Shown: positions 20,285 to 30,677, counted from the first letter of the stretch. The stretch is 49,126 bases of DNA from Tieghemiomyces parasiticus (GCA_027575765.1 JANBPT010000269.1:1-49126); one strand, 5' to 3'. Notes: a model not told the origin generated them from the letters alone. Numbers and translations are program-made.

Positions 20285-22441
20285 CTACTGGATACCGAGA
20301 GCAGCACGGGCCTCGGTGACGCACTGCTGCAGCCGAATGGGATCCTTAAGGGCGTAGGCCAGGAAACGCACGTCGGTTTTGTTGTCCAAGAGCCACACGG
20401 TAACCTTAGTGGCCTCCTTGACACCCAGACCCTTCACCAGCGGGAACAGCTTGGACCCCAGCTTCTGCTTGCGCTCGTTACCCGACTTTTCGAATAACTG
20501 GGTGATCAGGGCCTCGATCTCCGGGTCCTGGGTTTCGGTGCCGACTGATGCCGTCGGAGTCGAGTTCGATGTAGGTTCCGGGGCTGCAGGCTTTGCCGGG
20601 GTGCTGGGCTGCGATGACTTCACCTCCTCTTGCACGTCCACCGTTGCGGTTTCCTTGGCCATATCCACCGTCTTGTCTAAGGGGGTCTTTGGAGGGGACG
20701 TGGCCGTGACAGGGGCAACAGAGGTCCCACGCCCCATCTCGTCTGCAGCTTTGCCCTCAGGCTTACTGGTACTCTTACGCCGGGGCTTATTACCAGACTT
20801 GCGATTGTTCATGGCGATGCGGGCCCGGGCCTCCTTGATCTTGAACTCAAGGTGCTTCTTCTCTTCGAGCATCCGGAGAACGTCGTCCATATCGGCCCCA
20901 GCCAAATGCTCCACCACCGCGGGCGCGTCGTGGAGGGAGATGGCCGGGTTGATACTCATGGCGGTGGTCAGCTTGGTCTCGAGGAGTTGGCGTCGCGCTG
21001 TCGGGGTAAGGCTGTCCAGGTGGGCCCGGTCGATTTGAGGGTCACGGGGCAAGTTAGCAGGTGGTGGGGGAGGGTTAGAGGTCTTACGTGGGCCCGCACG
21101 GGTCGGCGTGGAGGCGGTCATGGTGGTGGTGACATTCCCGAGAGTAGAGATGGGGGACTGGCCGTGCGACGGGGAGGGCGAGGAGAAGGCCGACGGGTCC
21201 GGTCCAGCAGCGGCCTTCGAAGTGGGAGTGGCGACTTTGGGCGTGGTCGGGGCGGACGTTGCCGCGGGGGCCAGAGATGAATCGTACGGGAGCAGAGCCA
21301 GCTTACGGCCCATGAGTTCCTGACCCTGGAGGCCGGCGATGGCCTTGGTGACGTCTTCCGGATTGGCAAAAATCACAACACCCGAGCCCTTGGATGTCTT
21401 GGTCGTCTCATCGATGGTAACCTTAGCCGAGTAAATGTACCCGTAGGGCTTAAAAGTTTGGAACAGATCCTGGTGGGAGACGTGATAGTGCAGGCCCTTG
21501 ACGAAGAGCTTGCAGGAGTCGGGCTGGCGATTCGCAGCTGCCGCCGGGGTGCCGATCGGTGTGGGCACGCGGGATTGCGGCTTTCGTTTGTCGCCGGGCG
21601 TGGGCGTGAGGGCCGGTAGCGGGGAAATCCCAAGACTCGGGGTGGCCGGGGACCGGGGCGATTTGACGGCCGGGCTAATACTACCGGTGGCACGGTTTAG
21701 GTTGAGTTCGTCTCCTAAGCTAAGACGGCCGCGGCTCGGGACGCGCGGGTTGGCTTGCGGGGTCAGCTTCCGATCCTTGGGCAAAAAGGGCCCTACCGAG
21801 ATGGTCTGGTCCAGAAGTTCGGTACAGTTGAGCTCCGCGATGGCACGGTCGCCGTCCTTAGGGTCAACGAACTGCACCACGGCGAATCCGCGGCAGGCGC
21901 CCTGGTCAGTGAGCCCGACCTTGCAAGTGAAAAGCGGACCGAGCGGACGGAATACCCGGAACAGCTCGGCATCGGTGGTGGTCTCGGGCAGGCTCCGAAC
22001 CATCAGTTTGGGCTGGCGGAGCTCGCAGCCCTTACCGTAGGGATCGACTTCCTCAGTGGGGGACAGGTACAGCAGGCTGTCGGCCAGGGCCCGCACGGGG
22101 GTACCGTGCAGAGAGGCAAACACCAGCTCAGCCTCCTCCACGGTGGCAAAGTCCACTTGGCCCCGACTCAGATTGGCTGAGCTGTCCAGCGATATCTGTA
22201 CTCCGGTGGCCCGGTGTTCTTTGAACACCTGCTGTACCTCCTGGAGGGTTACCGAGGCCGGAAGTCCGGCGAAGAACAGGCGAGGCACGGTGAGCGGTAG
22301 ACCCCGCGCCAAGGCGTCGGGAGACTCACCGCGGGGTTGGAGTCCCAGGCTGCCAATGTCATTGGCCAAGGCCTCGTCCGTCTTACGACCGCCGGGCTGG
22401 CCCGAGACTTTGCGGTTGGTGGGTTTTCCCTTGGCGAGCAT
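20285..22441 (-). CDS. Rrm4/PABP-like RNA-binding protein with three RRMs and two MLLE domains
   Basis: 718 residues, one exon, ATG at 22441. RRM1 is at about 53-128 (LFFAGLP), RRM2 at about 145-218 (LMVRSLP, CRGFAVVQF) and RRM3 at about 310-387 (KLFVKGLHYHV, SGVVIFANP). A Pro/Ser/Thr linker follows. A divergent MLLE occupies about 475-545 (AARRQLLETK-like helix, then VVEHLAGADMDDVLRMLEEK), and a C-terminal MLLE about 638-718 (KQKLGSKLFPLVK, KVTVWLLDNKTD). MLLE domains bind PAM2 peptides. PABP has four RRMs and one MLLE; three RRMs plus several MLLEs is the layout of Ustilago Rrm4, which links mRNAs to moving endosomes in hyphae. The order was read from the sequence; orthology to Rrm4 is an inference. 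A divergent PABP paralogue is the alternative. Confidence 0.8.
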   Translation of the reverse strand: MLAKGKPTNRKVSGQPGGRKTDEALANDIGSLGLQPRGESPDALARGLPLTVPRLFFAGLPASVTLQEVQQVFKEHRATGVQISLDSSANLSRGQVDFATVEEAELVFASLHGTPVRALADSLLYLSPTEEVDPYGKGCELRQPKLMVRSLPETTTDAELFRVFRPLGPLFTCKVGLTDQGACRGFAVVQFVDPKDGDRAIAELNCTELLDQTISVGPFLPKDRKLTPQANPRVPSRGRLSLGDELNLNRATGSISPAVKSPRSPATPSLGISPLPALTPTPGDKRKPQSRVPTPIGTPAAAANRQPDSCKLFVKGLHYHVSHQDLFQTFKPYGYIYSAKVTIDETTKTSKGSGVVIFANPEDVTKAIAGLQGQELMGRKLALLPYDSSLAPAATSAPTTPKVATPTSKAAAGPDPSAFSSPSPSHGQSPISTLGNVTTTMTASTPTRAGPRKTSNPPPPPANLPRDPQIDRAHLDSLTPTARRQLLETKLTTAMSINPAISLHDAPAVVEHLAGADMDDVLRMLEEKKHLEFKIKEARARIAMNNRKSGNKPRRKSTSKPEGKAADEMGRGTSVAPVTATSPPKTPLDKTVDMAKETATVDVQEEVKSSQPSTPAKPAAPEPTSNSTPTASVGTETQDPEIEALITQLFEKSGNERKQKLGSKLFPLVKGLGVKEATKVTVWLLDNKTDVRFLAYALKDPIRLQQCVTEARAALGIQ

Positions 22442-23972
22442 CGCGGTACGCGGAGGCGGCAGCAGATGGAGGAGGTGGTGAGGCGGAGAATGAATATTAC
22501 GGAACCCTCGTGGTCGGGCGAAGGAAAGTCAAGCGGCGACGAAAAAGGCGAGGCCTAGTAGCAGACAGTGCAAAGGTATAGAGACGAGTACGCGGGGTCT
22601 AGGGAATATGGCGATGACCTTGTGAGAGTCAAATGGGTAAGGGAAAGCGGGCTATAGAGGGGCGGGGGAGGCTTCTCCGCCACAAGGCTTGTTGAGCCAA
22701 TTTAGGCCCCCAAGCCTCGGAGGCTGGGTCGACAGCCGCTGGGACGGCCATAATCCAAAGTGGGGAGTTGATATGCCTGACATTGAGGGATGAGGTATCC
22801 CACAGTATGGTGCGGCAGCGGGCGGAGTGGGAATTTCATCGTACGGTATCCGGTGTCCCTGTCTACCGCCTTCATTTTGTCTCCAGGGTTGCACCAACGC
22901 CCCTACTGCAGGACCAATCATTGTCCAGGATTCGGTAGGGCGGTGGGGAGGACCTGGGGTAACGCAGGTAGTGGTCTGGACGAAAAAAAGACATGGGCCG
23001 ATGTAGATTAACGCCTGCTTTTCTGTGCGGCTCCGTCACATACGAGACGTGGATGTGCTAGGAGGGTGCCAAAACCGGTGCAGATATGAATTCGGCACTA
23101 TGACAAGCGTATTAACCGACAGCGAAGCGAAAATGATTTAGAGCCGGAGAAAAGGTCCGTGTAATTGTGAACTGAGGAGGTGCAGGATGCTGATTATTTT
23201 AACCTCATCTGGCTCATTTTGAGCTTCTACCGCCTCAAATGCATAAAAGGGATAAGAGTACAATCGCCCTCGATCAGAGCTTTCAGGGGAATCATCCTCA
23301 TCGAGCGATCGAAGTCGTTTTACTACAAAGATGGCGCCCGGGCCTTCTAGATAGCCTTACGATTCCCGATATGCGCAATGTTAACCTCAAGTCACCCTAG
23401 TGCACCGAATATGTAAGGTTAATCCACCCAGTATCCCACTCCATCTAATTGTATGAGAACGGCATTCCTTGTGAACCAGACTTTCCACGGTTCCTGGGGA
23501 TTCCTTTTAAGTCAAGAGCCAACAACAAACCGTCATTGGTATGCTTTGTCATGACAATTGTCAAAGTGATAACAATCTAACCACTCTGACTGTCAGCGTC
23601 GTTTACGGCACTCGAATAGTCGCCAGCTACAACCCGAACCGCTGATTAGGACCGGGGCATGGCGGCCAGGTTCGATAAGCCTCGTGTAACCTTGACGGCT
23701 GAGCCCCTTAATAGGAGCCGTGCTTTCGTTGCTGGGCAGCCTATCGGGCCGTAGAGCTGAACCGATGTACATCTGCCGGCCTATATCTCATATGCAGACA
23801 CACACGCACATATATATATATATATAGTACCGCGCCCTGCCCTGGCGAACCTACAACTCAGTCTGTTAGCCGCTCCATTATGTCTACAAGTCTCACTTAC
23901 CTATTATCAAGCAATTATCTCCTGCCTGCTGTGTCTTACCATCCAGCACGTTGTTTTTACTCAACGCTCATC
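22442..23972. other. Intergenic: promoter of the RRM/MLLE gene and a CA/TA microsatellite
   Basis: No supported coding region. A (CA)n(TA)n microsatellite lies at about 23798-23826. Its TA run is 150 bp before the tubby-like pseudogene and may be the relic of that gene's TATA region. Confidence 0.5.
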
Positions 23973-24505
23973 ATACATTGCATCTAATATAGACCCTTCA
24001 TCCTCACGAATGCATACCTCATTGGTCCTTCTAAAGGCCGACTAGAGTGCATTATGCCTCGCACCGGCGTCTGATCGTGCCCCCCAGCTCCAAGTCTGCA
24101 CCCCCAGCCAACATCAAAAAATGAACTATCTCATTCTCTGGCAAGAAAATTTAACCGTTCTTATCTGGCATTTACTTCGAAAGTCTCCTCAATGGAAACG
24201 AAACTGTCATTCGTAAAGGGCCCATGCCCAAGGGCCGACCCTTTATCTTCGGCTTTGACGAGCAGAACCGTGGCTGGCGTCACGTCCATGAACTTTTCAA
24301 ATATGTTCGAGCACTGTTAGGCTAACGACATCAGCATCGCTGCGGGTCCCTATATCGCATTGCTCCGGCCTAAGGCGTTCTTGAGCGCCGTAGCTACCAT
24401 CGACCTTCGTGTCAACCAGAGCTGACCGCCCCATTAGCACCTGTTTATCATCACCTGCACCATGCGAATGGTTAATACCGTTGAAATGCTCAGAACTACC
24501 ATCGA
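23973..24505 (+). pseudogene. Pseudogene of the tubby-like tandem family
   Basis: Translated in pieces, this stretch matches the gene at 30081-30677 along its length. It contains AYLIGPSKGRLE (for TLFIGPSKAQPE), FIFGFDEQNRGW (for FRFLFDGQCYGW), AAGPYIALLRPKAFLS and ATIDLRVNQ, and ends near a CTMRMVNT-like segment (for IMRMVDA). It is broken by several stops (for example TAA and TGA in the first 70 codons) and by at least two frame changes, near 24165 and 24310. It has no intact start. It is therefore a decayed sixth member at the left edge of the array. Confidence 0.8.
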
Positions 24506-25020
24506 CCGGAGGGATCACTCCAGTTGATGGCTTTCAGTCAAATCGACTCTTATCACTTCCCCGTGAAAATTATCCTACCTTTTTATAATCATCCTTCAGC
24601 GCAGCACTGTCTAATTACCCTACACACGGTATCATATCTCCCGTATTACTTGAACAAGATAAGCGTGATATTACTGTATATAGGACTGCAAGCAAGTACG
24701 CTTATAGCAAGAAAGCTAAAGCCCTAGCTGAGAACCCACCTACTCTTAGATAGCGAGGTTTGGAAGTCGGGTGTCGACTGGAGTCCAGTGGCCACTTGAG
24801 GCCTATAGAGTTCCCACCACAGTGAGGCCAGGAACCAGTGCATCCATGATGGATTTTACGCAGACCGTGCGGAATACCATGATGGTATCTCAATCATCCG
24901 CTAATCCCCAGCGCCAAGACCAACCACCAACCACAGAGTGGGTCTGGGCGACACGATTCTCGTCACTCCGTCTGATGTTAGGCCTAAATAAAAGTCCGAC
25001 CCTCCCTTTATTGCTCGAAA

Positions 25021-25259
25021 ATGTCTCATTACTTTGCCAGCTCCTCCTTTTCTTCTTGGCCACATACAACTTACCTTTTTACGGCCCGTTACGGATAACA
25101 GGACCGGTCATTTTACTTCACAAAGTCTAGCACGCGTAAGTTGACGGCTTACGAAGCGGTGAACATCGATTCCCAGCGCCATAGTACGCTAGGTTGAAGA
25201 CAGTAGCTAACTATCCGTCGCCTCAAGTCACCTGCCGTAGTATCTTGTTCAACCACCCA
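25021..25259 (+). promoter_or_regulatory. 5' leader of tubby-like gene 1 with candidate intron 25136-25240
   Basis: A splice donor GTAAGT at 25136, a CTAAC branch site at 25207 and an acceptor TAG ending 25240 define a 105-nt intron in the leader. The same leader recurs before gene 2, with an intron of the same length. A 25-codon upstream frame (ATG at 25021) is present in both copies, but the changes between copies are mostly amino-acid altering, so it is probably not a conserved peptide. Confidence 0.55.
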
Positions 25260-25886
25260 ATGCAGAAGTACTCCAAGGCAGACCCCAGCGAGGCAGCGGG
25301 AGATAATAATGGTCTGCCAACATCACCTGCCCCTCCGGACGTACCCGCAGTACAATACGTCTACTACACACCGGCTGTGCTCTCGAGTAAGATCTACATT
25401 GGCCACGACAAGGACTCGCCCGAGTACGTCATGAGTCGTCCGGGGCTCCTTAAACCGTATCAACTCGAAAGGTGTAATTCCGACGGTAGCACCCCCGAAG
25501 ACTCACCAGTCATTTGGCGCAAGATATACAAAGCGCTCTCCTTCCACCTTCTCTTTGAGAGGCCGGCCGATGGCACAAAGGTGGCTCTACACGACGGCCC
25601 AGCCTTCACCCGTTGGAAATTTAATTTTGTTTACGTCTGCCAACCCTACGCCTGGTGTCGCGTGGGCCTCTATACGAACAAGTACGAGTGTTTCCGTGTT
25701 GACAAGGACATGAAATCCGTCGGCCCGCGGGTTGCCTTGTTTATACGTAAGACTTTCTCCCATATTCGGGCCACGCTCGATCTCCATATGGACGCAACGT
25801 GGCCGGAAGGCTTGAAAGAATTTATCGTGCTTTCAACCTTGATGATGGCTAGAGAAATTGAAGCACGGGAGAAAAGAATTGTCTAA
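25260..25886 (+). CDS. Tubby-C-terminal-like (LURP-one-like) family protein, gene 1
   Basis: 208 residues from the ATG at 25260. The frame is open further upstream only through a TTG, which lies in the predicted leader intron. After a variable N-terminus of about 35 residues the family core begins: AVQYVYYTP, YIGHDKDSPEYVMSRPG, then FNFVYVCQPYAWCR, YECFRVDKDMK, GPRVALF, ATLDLHMDATWPEGLKEF and a final helix-like LSTLMMAREIE. The alternating strands, the W-x-F...Y-x-W and G-x-x-VA-x-F spacing and the C-terminal hydrophobic helix resemble the tubby/LURP-one/scramblase fold common in zygomycete genomes. No signal peptide or membrane span is seen. Function is unknown. The fold assignment is pattern-based and needs a profile search. 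Confidence 0.75.
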   Translation: MQKYSKADPSEAAGDNNGLPTSPAPPDVPAVQYVYYTPAVLSSKIYIGHDKDSPEYVMSRPGLLKPYQLERCNSDGSTPEDSPVIWRKIYKALSFHLLFERPADGTKVALHDGPAFTRWKFNFVYVCQPYAWCRVGLYTNKYECFRVDKDMKSVGPRVALFIRKTFSHIRATLDLHMDATWPEGLKEFIVLSTLMMAREIEAREKRIV

Positions 25887-26863
25887 CCTGTCTGGTTTAG
25901 GAGTTGTGAAATGAAACCGTTGAATAAAATATACTTAGCATTATTGATAAGATTAACACAATAAGTGAATTGGTACATCATGTATATGTTTACCAGATTA
26001 TCTCTTAAACCTTTCGATTGAGAGTGTGACTGCGGTGGTCGAAATATCGGCATTAGCAACCGGCATTCACTGCCCCGCACCAAAACTTTACTGATGACAC
26101 AATCTGCCCAACTAGTGTGGTACCGACCGCAGTTCATCTGCATCCTTGCTAGATAAAACTTGATTTTCTACACCATTGTAGTAACCAACAGCGCCTCCTA
26201 CAGCTATCTATGCTTCTCCTTAAAGTCACCACACAGCCTTGAAGCCGATTAGGTTGAACTCAATCCCTTACCCTATCTCGAAAAATCTCAATCCCTCACC
26301 GAAGCCAATGGCATTATCCACCTTCTACATCATGTCTCCGGATATAATCCGTGCAAAGATACCCTTAATAAAGGTTACTGTTAGCTTCACTTCTAATTTA
26401 GGCTCACCAATCACCTCACGGTTCCTACCGACCATACTTGGCTTAACATATTAAAGAAATGTTAGACAATGTGGTAGACTGTAGCCAGGGGTAATCGGTA
26501 CAATATAATACAATAGCACTGTCTCTATTGGGGCGTCCATTCGCCAGCCCATATAGCCGACTGCTTCGTGTAGACGTATGGCTGAGGCCTTTTTCATGGT
26601 ATCGTTGATGGTCGAAGTCGTGCGATTAAAGGGCGGATCTGCTACACGATGGGTTTTGAGGTAAAAAAGAATCGGTGGTATTGTTCTTACGGGTTGTCTT
26701 TTAATAATGATGAATAGGGGTAAGGACGATTAAGCTAGCAAGGGTGTAGATGAATCCGCGGTCGGAGCGATACTGGCTGAGTTGCTTGGTCAGCGATAAC
26801 GGTCCGGAGTGTGGAGTGATCGGCGGTTGCCAGAAGTTGCCTCTTGGCTGCCACAGAGAGATG
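25887..26863. other. Intergenic between tubby-like gene 1 and the dispersed repeat
   Basis: The first 150 bp, up to about 26040, match the region 28820-28980 downstream of gene 2 and belong to the duplicated unit. An AATAAAA signal lies at 25923. The remainder has no recognised feature. Confidence 0.5.
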
Positions 26864-27305
26864 AAAGTTGTAACACAATAGCCAGATCCTGCCCGTGCAA
26901 TGAGACTCTGCTCCACCTAGACTGGACTAGCTCGCAGCCAATTGTAACAGGTAATTAGGAGGGGGGACTGTTTCAGACCAGCAGCAGTGTGCAAGATTGC
27001 GCCACAACCGTGTAATTGGGGCAAGACACTGACTTTGTTTGGAAGATTTGGCCAACGGAAAGGTTCCATCCGAGAAGAGGAGGAGGGAGGAGGGAGGGGG
27101 GGGGGAGTCGCACCAAAGCCTTAATCGTTGATGACTTGGTACCGACAGGAGGATTGTCCAAGTAAGTTGCCCTAACCTAGCTTGGCAGCACTGTACGGTC
27201 TCACACCTGGGACCTACCAGTACCAACCGACCTTCTCTAAGGCACATCGGGCAGCGAATGCTAGGCGTGAACGAGCCCCTATTACTCGTAATAACTATTG
27301 AAGGC
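26864..27305. repeat. Dispersed repeat of about 440 bp, copy 1
   Basis: Nearly identical, in the same orientation, to 38861-39303. It starts GAAAG(T)TGTAACACAATAG, contains a purine block with a G run of about a dozen bases, and loses similarity gradually after 27280. Few substitutions separate the copies through most of the length. There is no coding potential. It could be a solo LTR or another short mobile unit; no clean terminal duplication was found. Confidence 0.85.
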
Positions 27306-27597
27306 TACTATTACCCGTACGACAATTGTATTGGTTAGACTCAGCATGTAATAGAGAAAGACCCAAGAGCTGGCCGGCCGGATATGGCCAGAAAGAGAAC
27401 ACAAGTCCAAAGGGAATGAGAGAATGGCAGATCCGCACGCTGTAAGAGGAAAAGCGGGAGGTAAGACGTGAGGGTGGGTGAATCCCCAGCAAAAAATAAT
27501 AATTTAGCGGAAAGCCCTATATGGTAGATTGTCGTTCAGAAAATAAAAACAGAGTACTTCTTAACGGGGGACATTGCTCCACTATGATTTCGACCTC

Positions 27598-27605
27598 TAT
27601 ATAAG
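27598..27605 (+). promoter_or_regulatory. TATA box of tubby-like gene 2
   Basis: TATATAAG, about 30 bp before the conserved leader block that starts at about 27628. The corresponding place before gene 1 carries the weaker AAATAAAAG at about 24986. Confidence 0.6.
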
Positions 27606-27627
27606 CCCGGTTTTTCCCTTCTTGCTC

Positions 27628-27903
27628 GAAAATGCCTCATTACTATAGCAGCGCCTCTTTTTCTTCTTGGCCACAAACAACATACCTTTTTAGGACCCGT
27701 TCCGGATAACAGGACCGATCATTTTACTTCACAAAGTCTAGCACGCGTAAGTTGACGGCTTACGAAAGGGTGAACATCGATTCCCAGCGCCATAGCATGC
27801 TAGGTCGAAGATAGTAGCTAATTAACCGTCGCCTCAAGTCATCTGCCGCAGTACCTCGTTCACCCTCCCAGTCCAGATTTTCCCCAAGGCAGACAACAAC
27901 GCG
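27628..27903 (+). promoter_or_regulatory. 5' leader of tubby-like gene 2 with candidate intron 27747-27851
   Basis: A close copy of the gene 1 leader: donor GTAAGT at 27747, branch-like TTAAC and acceptor CAG ending 27851, giving a 105-nt intron as in gene 1. Just before the donor, both leaders retain the word CACAAAGTC, at the distance where gene 4 has its coding first exon. Confidence 0.55.
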
Positions 27904-28485
27904 ATGGAAGGTGGTAACAAGTCACATTCAACGTCAGTCCCTCTGAACATACCCGCAGTACAGTACGTCTACTACAAACCGAATGCGTTCTCGAGCAAGG
28001 TCTACATTGGCCACGACAAGGACTCTCCCGAATTCCTCATGAGTCGTCCGGGGCTCCTTAAACCGCATCAACTTGAAAAATGTAATCCCGATGGCAGCGT
28101 ACCGATAAACTCACCGATCGTTTGGCGCAAGCTCTCCAAGGCGCTCTCCTTCAACCTTCACTTTGAGAGACTAGCCGATGACACCAAGGTGGTTCTGCGT
28201 GACGGCCCGACCTTTTCCCGTTGGCTGTTTAACTTTGTTTACGACTGCCAGCACTTCGCCTGGTGTCGTAAGACCTTACGTAAGAAAAAGTACGAGTGTT
28301 TTCGTGTTGACAAGGACATGAAACCCTTCGGCCCTCGGGTTGCCTTTCTTCAACGCACGCTTTACTCGCACATTGAGGCCACGTTTGATTTACATATGGA
28401 CGCAACGTGGCCTGTAGGCTTGAAAGAATTCATGCTGATTTCGACCATGGTGATGGTAAAAGAATGTGAAGGGCGTGATGGTTAG
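27904..28485 (+). CDS. Tubby-C-terminal-like family protein, gene 2
   Basis: 193 residues from the ATG at 27904. It is the closest relative of gene 1: PAVQYVYYKP, YIGHDKDSPEFLMSRPG, FNFVYDCQHFAWCR, YECFRVDKDMK, GPRVAFL and DLHMDATWPVGLKEF. The N-terminus is shorter and differs from gene 1. The 5' leader and part of the 3' flank are duplicated with the gene, so the pair arose from one segmental duplication. No signal peptide or membrane segment. Function unknown; the fold call rests on the same pattern as gene 1. Confidence 0.75.
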   Translation: MEGGNKSHSTSVPLNIPAVQYVYYKPNAFSSKVYIGHDKDSPEFLMSRPGLLKPHQLEKCNPDGSVPINSPIVWRKLSKALSFNLHFERLADDTKVVLRDGPTFSRWLFNFVYDCQHFAWCRKTLRKKKYECFRVDKDMKPFGPRVAFLQRTLYSHIEATFDLHMDATWPVGLKEFMLISTMVMVKECEGRDG

Positions 28486-30080
28486 CCAAAGAGGACCCGG
28501 GTCAGAGGACCAGTGATTTATTCAGGAGCAGAAATTTAGCCGAGCAGATCATGCCGAGTCAACAGTTACATTAGTTGAGTCTTCAATGATATCATCCCAA
28601 ACCGCCGTCAAGGCTTTACATAATCCCACGATTGACAGGCCACTTACTAGACGGTCGATAGCCACCACATAATTATACCGACAATGTAGTCATCTTATGC
28701 ACGACGACAGCTAGCCATTATCAATAAAGATCGACTAATCTTACAATCATCAACACCCTTTTCCTTAAATAACTATCAAGTCCCTCAGCTCGCAACTACC
28801 ACAGCGAGAAAGTGCCACAATTGTCTATTTTTTTGGAGCTATGGGATGAAGCAGTTGAACGAGACGCATTTCGTATTGTTGACAGGAGTAAAACAACGAG
28901 TGAATGGGAGTCTTGGGTTTATGTTGACCAGGTTATGTTTTAATAATATCGATCAGAAGTGCGACCACACCCCAGCAAGTTGAAGTGAAGATGATGGATT
29001 GAAGAGTAGACGCTTTCAAATGACAGAGGTCAACCACCAGGGGGTCGCACTACCATTCGGCTTATTTTTATCGGCGGATGTGGTGGCTATGGACCGAGGG
29101 TGCCGGTAGCGTAGCCGGAAGGAGTGGATAGGATTTACTGGGCAGGGAAGGGGTCGTCGGAGCGGTGAGTGCTACACACTGCCGGGAAGCATTGGCGGGG
29201 TAAAGTGGCTTTACGGGCAGGGATCTTAGAGGGTCAGGGGGGGCTCAGATTGGTTTAGCGTAGCCTCTTCGGCGCGGGCCTGGGCTAGTAATCGTTGGCT
29301 AGAGGGGAGTGTGGCCATGTATTTGGGGTTGAGTTGAACGCGCGAACATATAAGGAGTCTAGGGTATGGTGGTGCCAGGAATGCAGGTGGTTTATGGGCA
29401 CCGCAGCGAGTCAGAATGTTACGGGGAGAGAGAGAGAGAGAGAGTAGGCAGTTTGCAGTCTTATGGGCAAGAGGTAATTGCCCACCAGTGCGGAGTGACA
29501 CTGTATCTCTTCTTTAGCGAACGTACCTGCGCCAAGACGTTCTGGAAATTCTCCGGAACCTCATGTAAATAATGACCCCCCCCCCATGATTTCACCAGAT
29601 ATCCGTTTAGAAGGGTCGCTATATCCAGTCACACTGCTGGTTGTATACACAGTAGTAGGATTTGTGTCTACGCCATTCCCACGCCCTTGGTCGGTGAGAG
29701 GCGGCCATGGGCAAGCACCAACAATCCACCATTAAGAGAGTGTCTTCCATCCTCATCCACAGTTGAGGAGGTAAATTTTCCCATTGTCGATTATTGTTGT
29801 AGTTGTAACGTCAGCACTCATCCGTCGCCAGCTAGGATATGGTTGGTGTTTATACCCACTGGGAAGTGTAGCTGAACCAGGTGCGACCTTAACGGTTAAG
29901 CCACCAAAAGTAAAAGTGATTACCCACTCGGTTATTGGCATCGACTATGCGGTGGTGTCAGGTCCTATCCTCCGTCCTGCCGGAAAGTTATCAGTTACAT
30001 AATTCGATACAAGGCCCGGCTCTTCTCAATGCTGCCACGTTTCGACCTGTCGCCTTCACTGGATTACCGCCAGTCTCTAC
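28486..30080. other. Intergenic between tubby-like genes 2 and 3
   Basis: About 28486-28825 is absent from the equivalent place behind gene 1, so it is either inserted here or lost there. 28820-28980 matches the gene 1 downstream flank. A (GA)n run lies at 29425-29444. A minus-strand frame at 29226-29501 has a coding-like end but no motif and no support. Confidence 0.5.
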
Positions 30081-30677
30081 ATGCCCCATCTTCTACCATT
30101 TCTTGATGCTCTATTTAATTGTACCTCCCTGCCTTCTTACTCCACACCAACCATGCACTACATTTACTACAAACCTTCGCTTCTTTCGCGGACACTATTT
30201 ATCGGGCCGTCGAAGGCTCAGCCTGAGTACGTCATCCGCCGCGACGGGGTCTTCTCCTATCCACAGCTCGAAAAGTACACCGCTAACGGGAACCTCGGCG
30301 GGAGGCAGTCCGTCCTCTGGTGCCAGAAAACGAAGCTATTTACGCCCCATACTCTTTTTGAGAGTCCTGACGACGGTAGGGTGGTGATAGTCCACTACGA
30401 ACCCATATGCACCCTGTGGCGCTTCCGGTTTCTCTTTGATGGGCAATGTTACGGCTGGTGTCATACCTATACCCAAAGTAAGGACTTCGAGTGCCATCGG
30501 ATTGATAACAATGGCAACACCGTGGGCCCCAGTATTGCCCTGTTCAGGCGAAAATCACTTTTAAGCATTATGGCCACCATCGACTTGTATGTCGACCACA
30601 CCTGGCCGTCCGGTTTGCAAGGGTTTATTATTCTTTCAATCATGCGGATGGTTGACGCCATTGAATCGCATGCGTAG
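30081..30677 (+). CDS. Tubby-C-terminal-like family protein, gene 3
   Basis: 198 residues from the ATG at 30081, or 174 residues if the ATG at 30153 (MHYIYYKP) is used; the latter matches the start of the conserved core. It is more diverged than genes 1 and 2: LFIGPSKAQPEYVIRRDG, FRFLFDGQCYGWCH, FECHRIDNNG, GPSIALF, ATIDLYVDHTWPSGLQGF. The key W/Y/G positions are kept. No first exon like that of genes 4 and 5 is recognised. The pseudogene at 23973-24505 is its closest relative in the window. Confidence 0.72.
   Translation: MPHLLPFLDALFNCTSLPSYSTPTMHYIYYKPSLLSRTLFIGPSKAQPEYVIRRDGVFSYPQLEKYTANGNLGGRQSVLWCQKTKLFTPHTLFESPDDGRVVIVHYEPICTLWRFRFLFDGQCYGWCHTYTQSKDFECHRIDNNGNTVGPSIALFRRKSLLSIMATIDLYVDHTWPSGLQGFIILSIMRMVDAIESHA

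Noticed and set aside
20379..22180. Several plus-strand frames of 140-220 codons
   Set aside because: Antisense shadows of the RRM/MLLE gene, with no domain.
25021..25098. 25-codon upstream frame shared by tubby-like genes 1 and 2
   Set aside because: Differences between the copies are mostly amino-acid changing, so it shows no sign of selection on a peptide.
26864..27305. Calling the 440-bp repeat a solo LTR
   Set aside because: It has TGTAACAC near one end, but similarity between the copies begins before the TG, the other end fades, and no target duplication is visible.
29226..29501. Minus-strand frame of 91 codons with a coding-like end
   Set aside because: No motif, no homologous feature in the window, and it overlaps a GA microsatellite. 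Insufficient support for a gene.
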